This document shows, in pieces, positions 25,677 to 31,670 of a stretch of 31,670 nt of DNA. This DNA comes from VMCP01 sp965655465. Lineage in GTDB: Bacteria > Bacteroidota > Bacteroidia > NS11-12g > UBA955. The stretch spans positions 1 to 31,670 of the forward strand of contig CBFHGY010000018.1 in assembly GCA_965655465.1 (NCBI GenBank), in the 5' to 3' direction. Each line of letters opens with the position of its first letter. Position 1 is the stretch's first letter. The notes under the pieces were generated by a model. The model ran no database searches. It saw only the letters and a list, made by a program, of their open reading frames with translations, and had not been told where the DNA came from. A program made the translations under genes and the position numbers.

Positions 25677-26395
25677 AGAAAAGACTGATATTTTACATGG
25701 TGTTGTTAACGGTTTTAAAAACCTGGGGACAAACCACACTTGCATCTCCAATTTATTGGAATTTCAATTCGGACGTGGCTAGTTCCTGTAAGATAAAACG
25801 GGGTGATACCACCATAAATGAAAACATGAATATAAGGGTGTTTCGATTTTATATGTCGGATATTACCTTTTGGCAAAATGATTCTTTGGTTTACGCCGAG
25901 CCCAACAGCGTACATCTCGTAGATATCAACGAGCCACATACGCAAATTGTTAATGTAAATCGTCTTAAGCAATATTTGGTGCCAAATTCATCAAATTTCA
26001 AACAGAATCGGGTTTACAATCGGATTAAATTTAATTTGGGTATCGATAGTGCGAAAAACGTGGCTGGCGTTTTGGGTGGTGATTTGGATCCTAGCAACGG
26101 CATGTATTGGACTTGGCAAAGTGGGTATATTAATTTTAAATTGGAAGGTTTTTTAGGCAATACCGATAGTGAAGAAACTCGATTTGAATTTCATATTGGC
26201 GGATATCAATTCCCTTTTTTGGCCCTTAAAGCATTGGATTTGAAAATTCCTGAATCCAACAAAGTAGAGCTTCGTGTAGATTTTAATGATTTCTTTCAGA
26301 AATTGGAGGGGATAAATACCTCGAGAATCATGTCGCCAAGTATGACTGCCGTTCAAATCGCACAAAAACTTGCCGATGCTATTTATGTTCAATGA
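25673..26395 (+). CDS. mbnP: MbnP family copper-binding protein
   Basis: A 240-residue protein. The TTG at 25673 (TTGA overlap with the previous stop) is the start because it supplies the MKKRL n-region of the signal peptide (to ~TWGQ, residue 20); the next ATG (25697) would cut into it. The mature protein matches the MbnP family: FRFYMSDITFW (57-67), HLVDINEP (81-88), FNLGID (120-125) and the hallmark DLDPSNGMYWTWQSGYINFKLEG (137-159 region), then FEFHIGGY. In studied MbnP proteins copper binding needs a Trp turned into kynurenine by MbnH; W146 or W148 are candidates here. Periplasmic or exported. The following gene encodes the MbnH-like partner, overlapping by ATGA. Confidence 0.88.
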   Translation: MKKRLIFYMVLLTVLKTWGQTTLASPIYWNFNSDVASSCKIKRGDTTINENMNIRVFRFYMSDITFWQNDSLVYAEPNSVHLVDINEPHTQIVNVNRLKQYLVPNSSNFKQNRVYNRIKFNLGIDSAKNVAGVLGGDLDPSNGMYWTWQSGYINFKLEGFLGNTDSEETRFEFHIGGYQFPFLALKALDLKIPESNKVELRVDFNDFFQKLEGINTSRIMSPSMTAVQIAQKLADAIYVQ

Positions 26396-27390
26396 AGCGC
26401 AGAGCACTGTTCATATTGTTTGGGTTCTTTTTTGCTTTTAGCATAAAGCAATCGCTTTTTGAGGTACCGCTCAATTTTCCGAAACCCTCCTATGATTTCT
26501 CAAATAACGAGCTGCGAGAATCTATTGTTTTTTTAGGAAGAAATTTATTCTACGAACCCCTGCTTTCTAAAGATAATAGCATCAGTTGTGAAAGCTGTCA
26601 TTCTCCTTATTCGGCATTTACCCATATTGATCATCCCCGGAGTCATGGTATCTATGACAGTGTGGGGCTGCGAAATGCACCCGCATTAATGAATTTGGCT
26701 TGGCAGAAAACCTTTATGTGGGATGGCGCTATTCATAATTTGGACGTGCAATCGCTTGCTCCCATTTCCCATCCCAAAGAAATGGGGAGTTCCATCAATG
26801 AAGTACTGCATAAATTAAATGCGTCACAAAAATACAAGGGATTATTTCAGCAAGCTTTTGGAGATTCGATTGCAACAGGGGAGCGAACTTTAAAAGCGCT
26901 TTCCCAATTTATGCTAACGTTGGTGAGTGCCAATTCGAAATATGATAAAGTGATGAGAGGAGAAACGCAGTTTTCAGATTACGAACTCCGCGGCTATAAA
27001 CTATTTCAAAAACATTGCAATACGTGCCATAAAGAACCGCTGTTTACACATGGAGGTTTTGAGAATAATGGATTAAAGCCAGATCCCAAATTGAATGATT
27101 GGGGTAGGATGAAAATTTCCCAAAGGAAAAGCGATTCGCTAAAATTCAAGGTGCCCACACTGCGAAATATCGAATACAGTTATCCCTATATGCACGACGG
27201 GAGGTTTCGTAAAATTACCGATGTGTTGCGCCATTATTCCTCGGAAATACATCCGTCTACTACCTTATCGCCGCAATTGCAATCTGGCATTTTTTTAACA
27301 GAACATGATCAAGTAGATTTAACACATTTTCTTCTTGCGTTATCCGATAAATCCTTTGTTTTTAATCCCAAATATGCCTTCCCTAGATAA
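26392..27390 (+). CDS. mbnH: MbnH/MauG-like di-heme cytochrome c peroxidase family enzyme
   Basis: A 332-residue exported protein with a hydrophobic N-terminus (ALFILFGFFFAFSI). Two heme c sites are intact: C66-ESC-H70 and C209-NTC-H213. Other family features are NLFYEPLLSKDNSISC, GLRNAPALMNLAW, MWDGAIHNLDVQ, the GYKLFQKHCNTCH block and VPTLRNIEYSYPYMHDGRF, where M267 could be a distal heme ligand. Length and layout fit the bacterial CCP/MauG superfamily. Because it overlaps mbnP by ATGA, the most likely role is the MbnH reaction: peroxide-dependent oxidation of a Trp in MbnP to kynurenine. A plain peroxidase is the alternative. Heme attachment requires cytochrome c maturation, not seen in this window. 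Confidence 0.9.
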   Translation: MKRRALFILFGFFFAFSIKQSLFEVPLNFPKPSYDFSNNELRESIVFLGRNLFYEPLLSKDNSISCESCHSPYSAFTHIDHPRSHGIYDSVGLRNAPALMNLAWQKTFMWDGAIHNLDVQSLAPISHPKEMGSSINEVLHKLNASQKYKGLFQQAFGDSIATGERTLKALSQFMLTLVSANSKYDKVMRGETQFSDYELRGYKLFQKHCNTCHKEPLFTHGGFENNGLKPDPKLNDWGRMKISQRKSDSLKFKVPTLRNIEYSYPYMHDGRFRKITDVLRHYSSEIHPSTTLSPQLQSGIFLTEHDQVDLTHFLLALSDKSFVFNPKYAFPR

Positions 27391-27427
27391 TTAATTTTGA
27401 AAATGCGAAGGAAATCGAACGCAATGG

Positions 27428-27434
27428 TCGTCTA
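27428..27434 (+). promoter_or_regulatory. Candidate ECF -10 element TCGTCTA before the YHYH gene
   Basis: The same heptamer as at 24371-24377; here it continues as AAT, so GTCTAA is complete. It lies 32 bases before the ATG at 27460. AGTAAA also follows in both places (24382 and 27441). No matching -35 at equal spacing was found, so the link is tentative. Confidence 0.35.
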
Positions 27435-27459
27435 ATCTTTAGTAAACCTTTCCACAGAT

Positions 27460-28803
27460 ATGAATAAAACACTTCTCTCCATTGCCTTGTTCTCTGCCTC
27501 TGTATTGAGCCAAGCACAAACCAATCCTGCAATTACCTCTTGGTTGCAAAATACAACAATAACCGCCCGACATTATGTTTCAGGTAATTCAACTCCCATT
27601 GATGATACAGAATTGGTGAATTGCCAATTGGTTCAATACGATGCCGATAATGTATACGTAAGTACCACTGGGTTGCCAAGTTATGTAACGGGTCCTTTTT
27701 TAGACGGAAATCCTTCTGTGGCCACCAATCAAAAGGCCATTTTTAAATTTCCTTTGAATCCAAAGAAAAATACAAGTACAGGCACTGCTACAACACCGGG
27801 CAATATTGGTATATTTATCAATGGGGTTGCCGTATTTGATTTTAGAGACGGTGTGGCTTGGAATAACAGTACCAATTCACTTTGTGGAGGTCCAGGAAAT
27901 CCTCCCTGTCCAGGAGGCATGGGCGCCACTCAAAATTGGAATCGCGATGCTGTAGTGGCGGAAAGAGCGGGGTTTGACTGTTCAAAAGCACATCCAGCAA
28001 ATGGGAATTACCACCACCATCAAAATCCAAGTGCCTTTGATATGGATTTAAATGTGTTGTCTACCATTTGTAATATGTACGATGCGGATGGACTTTATGC
28101 CATCGACAGTACCATGCATTCTCCGTTGATAGGATTTGCTGCCGATGGATTTCCGATTTATGGAGCCTATGGATACAAAAATATTGACGGTACCGGTCCT
28201 ATAGTTCGTATTAAATCTAGTTATACTCTTAATACAGGTTCAACTCGAAATCTCGGACCAAATGTGAGCGCTACCTATCCATTGGGCTATTTTCGTGAGG
28301 ATTATCAATATCAAACGACCTCTGCAGCAACTCCCGATTATTTAGATGAACACAACGGTAGATTTTGTGTTACTCCGGAATATCCTGAAGGAATGTATTG
28401 CTATTTTGCTACCGTTGATGAAAATTGGAACTCTGCGTATCCGTATTTGGTTGGACCCACGTTTTATGGTGTTGTTTCTCCTATTAAAACAAGCTCTGTT
28501 CCTTCCGGTGCTCAAACGTATTCAAAAAGTGCTCATGTAACGGGGCAATTAAACGAGGCAAAAATCAAAATTTTCCCGAATCCAACAAGTGATTTATTGG
28601 TAATACAATGGGTGGATATCAATACCGCTAATTTAGATGTTGATTTACTAGATATAAATGGTAAAGTAGTCGCTCACACGCAATTATTACAAGGCAGTAC
28701 CTTGGCGTATTTCGATACGAAACTGATTTATGGAGGCACGTACACGGTCCGCATTTCCAATGCCGATCAAGCCATAAGTCGGCAGGTAGTCGTGCTAAAG
28801 TAA
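27460..28803 (+). CDS. T9SS-sorted YHYH-domain protein
   Basis: A 447-residue protein with signal peptide MNKTLLSIALFSASVLSQAQ (1-20). Residues ~90-340 match the YHYH family: GIFINGVAVFDFRDG, the motif NYHHHQNP (183-190; here Y-H-H-H), SPLIGFAADGFPIYG (221-235) and HNGRFCVTPEYPEGMYCYFAT (298-318). Seven cysteines (55, 142, 150, 174, 204, 303, 314) may form disulfides. The C-terminal ~75 residues are a T9SS type A sorting domain (IKIFPNPTSDLLVIQW), so it is surface-attached or secreted. The family has no settled function; the His cluster suggests metal binding. It lies 69 bases after the mbnH-like gene with its own promoter-like element, and probably belongs to the same regulon. Confidence 0.88.
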   Translation: MNKTLLSIALFSASVLSQAQTNPAITSWLQNTTITARHYVSGNSTPIDDTELVNCQLVQYDADNVYVSTTGLPSYVTGPFLDGNPSVATNQKAIFKFPLNPKKNTSTGTATTPGNIGIFINGVAVFDFRDGVAWNNSTNSLCGGPGNPPCPGGMGATQNWNRDAVVAERAGFDCSKAHPANGNYHHHQNPSAFDMDLNVLSTICNMYDADGLYAIDSTMHSPLIGFAADGFPIYGAYGYKNIDGTGPIVRIKSSYTLNTGSTRNLGPNVSATYPLGYFREDYQYQTTSAATPDYLDEHNGRFCVTPEYPEGMYCYFATVDENWNSAYPYLVGPTFYGVVSPIKTSSVPSGAQTYSKSAHVTGQLNEAKIKIFPNPTSDLLVIQWVDINTANLDVDLLDINGKVVAHTQLLQGSTLAYFDTKLIYGGTYTVRISNADQAISRQVVVLK

Positions 28804-28874
28804 GGCGAAAGTCACTTTAATAAATTCTAGGAGGGGCTCTGGGCTTTATTGTTCATTATCAGGGCTCCTATACC

Positions 28875-28882
28875 TATATTTG
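28875..28882 (+). promoter_or_regulatory. -7 box TATATTTG, 4 bases before ATG
   Basis: A perfect TAnnTTTG ending four bases before the ATG at 28887, with TTG at 28849-28851 (23-base spacing). It decides the start: ATG 28887 rather than 28893. Confidence 0.5.
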
Positions 28883-28886
28883 TTCT

Positions 28887-31670
28887 ATGTTGATGCATTT
28901 CAGACGCAGTTTACCCCTTACAGTATTTTTATCGTTTTTATTGCTGGTTTCTTCGTATTCTTTTGGGAAACTCAGCACTCCCGTATTGTATTCTCCGGCA
29001 AACAATACCGTGGATGCGCCAACGGGTATGCAATTGGAAGTTAAATCAGAAAGTGTTACTCTGTACGCTTTTGAATATTCGGAAGATCCCAGTATGAAGG
29101 ATGCAACCCGCATTGAAGTCATCCGCGATACCTATTATACCCGTACTTGGCTCAACAAACTTAAGCGGAATACAACCTATTATTGGCGGGTGAAATCCAT
29201 CAGCAAAACCGATTCTTCAGATTGGACTTCTACCTATAATTTCAAAACAGCAGCGCGCTTAAAACGCTATTATCCTAAGCAAGATAAAGCTAAAATTAGC
29301 ACCTCATTTTTGTACCTGTCTTGTTACCGTGCAGCCCAATTCGATAGTTTCGAATTCCAATTTGATACCAGCGCAAATTTCAATTCGGCAGATATCCGAA
29401 AGGTCATTATGCCCGATACCTTCAATTGGTTTTATATCGAAAGCATTCAAAAAAACTTCCGTTTTGGAAATACGTATTTTTGGCGGGTAAGGGGCTTGCC
29501 CGACAATTCCCAAGATTGGACCGATACCGGTTCTTTTGTGATTTTCGATACCATTACACCTAAATATCCCAGTACAGCATTTTTACAAAATGTTAAAATT
29601 GGTTTTGAATTCACCGGTGTAAGCTATCAACAGCCCTTTCAGGTTCAGATTGATACCAGTGCTCATTTCAATTCGCCGCTGCTTATCGATACCTTTGCCC
29701 TTGAAGGCACCCAGCAATACAATCCGATTCCTTTTTCTGTGGGAAATTTGAATTATGAAACGTATTACTACTATCGGGTGCGCGCCATTAGTGAAGTGGA
29801 TTCTTCCCGTTGGTCGTATAGTGCCTTTACCACTAAAGGCTTAGCCAATGATTTCATGATTGCCGAAAACTATGCGGATCCCATGGTCTCCTTGAAGGTT
29901 CGCACCCTAATTGAAGGAAGCAATACCTATGAAATTCAGTTAGATACCACACCCAATTTTAACAGTCCCGAAAAGCAAATATTTTTTGATGAGAACGGTA
30001 TTGATACCGCCTATGATTTGTTTTTTGGAAAAATCTACTATACCCGAGGTCGGCCAGTACATGCCAAAGATTCTGGCGAATGGACACGGGTGCGTCCTAT
30101 TAACATCTTGAAATTTCCCAGTACCCGCTATCCATATACCACTTCGGTCGTTCAAATAACCGACAGTCTTCAATTTGCCACCAATACGGGCATGGATGGC
30201 TTCCAAATACAAGTTACCTCACAAAATCAGTTCGATTCGGCCTTATTTTTAGATACCATTATTAGCAACGTAAATCCCAAAACCAATCATCTTATAAAAG
30301 GGCTCAGATTCCGTTTTTCGACCCAATATTTATGGAGAATTCGGGCTTGGCATGATAGGGATACCTCTATTTGGAGTACGCCGCTAACCTTCAATACGGT
30401 TTCGGCGCCAACGCCATTGCGGCCTTTTGACTCCGATTTCTTAGGAAATGGAACCACGGTTCCCTTTTCCTGGGAACCTTTAAAAGGAGGAGTGAAGTAT
30501 CAGGTGTTATTAGATACAAGCAAGAATTTTGATTCGAAAATTTTACTCGATACCTTGCTCGATAGCACTTCCTTTACACTGAGCAATTTGCTGTTTAGAC
30601 CTCTTTATTATTGGAAAATTCGAGCGATTACGGCCGATGATACCAGCGATTGGAGCAAAGTTTGGGTCTTTAAAATATTGTCGGTTCGATTGAATACTCC
30701 GAGAAACAACATCACCAATTTAACGCTGTATAGTTTGGATTGGAACAGCATCGACGGTACAACGGGCTATATTCTGGAACTGGACACGGCAGCGGCATTT
30801 ACGAATCCGTTTAGGGTTCAGGATACCGTTAGGAATTCGTTTTTTCATTATTTTATGACCGTTCCAGACATGATTGGCTTCCAAACTAAAGCTTATTGGC
30901 GGGTGAAATTATTTCATGAAACCGATACCAGTGAATGGAGTCCGGTTTGGAATTTTACGACGATTGCGCGCAGAGCTCCCCTGCTGACAAGTCCGGCCGA
31001 TTCAGCGATCAATGTGCCTATTTTTGGTCAATTGAAATGGCAGGCCTACTCCGGGGCTTCGAGTTATGCCATACATTATGGAGATAAAGCCGATTTTAGC
31101 AATGCCGTTAAAACAACTTCCACCGGAACTACGTTGAATGTGAGTTTGAAGGCGAATACGCGTTATTATTGGAAGGTGCGCGGCAGGAATTCCGATGGTA
31201 ATGAGTTTTACGATTTCAGTGAAACATGGACATTTACCACCGATTCGGGCATTCCAGCTCCTAAGTTGATCAGTCCAGTGAACAATGCAGAAAATCAAGC
31301 CTTAAACGTTATTTTTTCTTGGGGGAAGTTCACTCCGTCGACCTCGTACCGCGTAGAAATTTCGCAGGACGCGACTTTTAATAGCGGTGTGGTTACCAAA
31401 AATTCGACTACGGGAACTGCATATTTTACCCATTTGCAAAGTGGTACACAGTACTATTGGAGGGTAAAGACCTTTAATGGGGCGCTCGAAAGTCCATGGA
31501 GCACGGTTTGGCGATTCGGCACGGTAGAGGTCAATGCGAATTGGGTATTAGAGCGTGATGGCGTGCGCATATCGCCAAATCCAAGCAGCGGTATTTTCAC
31601 CCTCAGCAGTCTATCGGGAGTAGCCCGTATTGCCGCGGTTATGGATGTGCAGGGTAGGGTGGTGCGCAAT
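28887..31670 (+). CDS. Secreted multi-FN3 protein with T9SS domain (cut at right edge)
   Basis: The frame is open from ATG 28887 to the window end (928 residues, no stop). A signal peptide (MLMHFRRSL...SSYSFG, 1-27) is followed by about nine FN3-like repeats of ~95 residues. Each ends in a variant of YYWRVRAISxxDTSxWS (for example TTYYWRVKSISKTDSSDWT, LYYWKIRAITADDTSDWS, TQYYWRVKTFNGALESPWS) and many begin with LDTSxNFxS-like strands. The last visible part, VRISPNPSSGIFTL to VQGRVVRN, is the start of a T9SS type A sorting domain, so only some 30-40 residues are missing. No enzymatic domain is visible. A long surface stalk or adhesin is plausible. Confidence 0.88.
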   Translation, partial: MLMHFRRSLPLTVFLSFLLLVSSYSFGKLSTPVLYSPANNTVDAPTGMQLEVKSESVTLYAFEYSEDPSMKDATRIEVIRDTYYTRTWLNKLKRNTTYYWRVKSISKTDSSDWTSTYNFKTAARLKRYYPKQDKAKISTSFLYLSCYRAAQFDSFEFQFDTSANFNSADIRKVIMPDTFNWFYIESIQKNFRFGNTYFWRVRGLPDNSQDWTDTGSFVIFDTITPKYPSTAFLQNVKIGFEFTGVSYQQPFQVQIDTSAHFNSPLLIDTFALEGTQQYNPIPFSVGNLNYETYYYYRVRAISEVDSSRWSYSAFTTKGLANDFMIAENYADPMVSLKVRTLIEGSNTYEIQLDTTPNFNSPEKQIFFDENGIDTAYDLFFGKIYYTRGRPVHAKDSGEWTRVRPINILKFPSTRYPYTTSVVQITDSLQFATNTGMDGFQIQVTSQNQFDSALFLDTIISNVNPKTNHLIKGLRFRFSTQYLWRIRAWHDRDTSIWSTPLTFNTVSAPTPLRPFDSDFLGNGTTVPFSWEPLKGGVKYQVLLDTSKNFDSKILLDTLLDSTSFTLSNLLFRPLYYWKIRAITADDTSDWSKVWVFKILSVRLNTPRNNITNLTLYSLDWNSIDGTTGYILELDTAAAFTNPFRVQDTVRNSFFHYFMTVPDMIGFQTKAYWRVKLFHETDTSEWSPVWNFTTIARRAPLLTSPADSAINVPIFGQLKWQAYSGASSYAIHYGDKADFSNAVKTTSTGTTLNVSLKANTRYYWKVRGRNSDGNEFYDFSETWTFTTDSGIPAPKLISPVNNAENQALNVIFSWGKFTPSTSYRVEISQDATFNSGVVTKNSTTGTAYFTHLQSGTQYYWRVKTFNGALESPWSTVWRFGTVEVNANWVLERDGVRISPNPSSGIFTLSSLSGVARIAAVMDVQGRVVRN

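Noticed and set aside
24401..27390. Methanobactin biosynthesis operon
   Set aside because: No precursor peptide, MbnB/MbnC-like enzyme or TonB transporter is seen near mbnP/mbnH, so only the MbnPH part can be claimed.
28830..28872. TAGGAG/CTCCTA inverted repeat after the YHYH gene
   Set aside because: Only 6-base arms with a ~30-base loop and no T-run; not convincing as a terminator.

Overview
The window looks like chromosomal DNA of a Bacteroidota bacterium. The evidence is a SusC/SusD pair, several proteins ending in type IX secretion (T9SS) type A sorting domains with a YPNP/FPNP-like motif, promoter elements of the TAnnTTTG type, AT-rich DNA and few Shine-Dalgarno sequences. The exact family cannot be fixed by eye. 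I see no tRNA, rRNA, CRISPR array, insertion sequence or prophage.

Layout. (1) 1-1833, minus: the N-terminal 611 residues of a secreted IPT/Ig-like protein running off the left edge. (2) 2011-5390: a two-domain acyltransferase of the OlsF (aminolipid synthase) type, divergent from a photolyase/cryptochrome homologue with unusual active-site residues. (3) 5470-10310: two tandem T9SS cargo proteins, one gingipain-like (C25) without a visible catalytic dyad, the other LamG plus six Cys-containing repeats. (4) 10476-17422: a compact polysaccharide utilization locus (SusC, SusD, PKD surface lipoprotein, GH16 lipoprotein), most likely for a laminarin-type beta-1,3-glucan, followed by a T9SS beta-rich surface protein (17566-19464). 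(5) 19710-23972: a periplasmic hypothetical protein, a GT-C-like membrane protein, a small VGIGT-type secreted protein, an outer-membrane beta-barrel and a small lipoprotein. (6) 24401-28803: an ECF sigma factor, a single-TM putative anti-sigma, a CnrX/Spy-like periplasmic metal sensor, MbnP, and an MbnH/MauG-like di-heme enzyme, joined by overlapping stop/start codons, then a T9SS-sorted YHYH protein. (7) 28887-31670: a secreted protein of about nine FN3-like repeats, cut by the right edge just inside its T9SS domain.

The most interesting region is (6). It resembles a cnrYXH-type envelope metal-sensing module wired to an MbnP-MbnH pair. MbnP/MbnH are known from methanobactin operons, where copper binding by MbnP depends on kynurenine made by MbnH. 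No methanobactin gene is visible here, so this may be a stand-alone copper-responsive surface system that also includes the YHYH protein. A second theme is promoter architecture: five genes have a TAnnTTTG box ending only 4-5 bases before ATG, which suggests leaderless transcripts.
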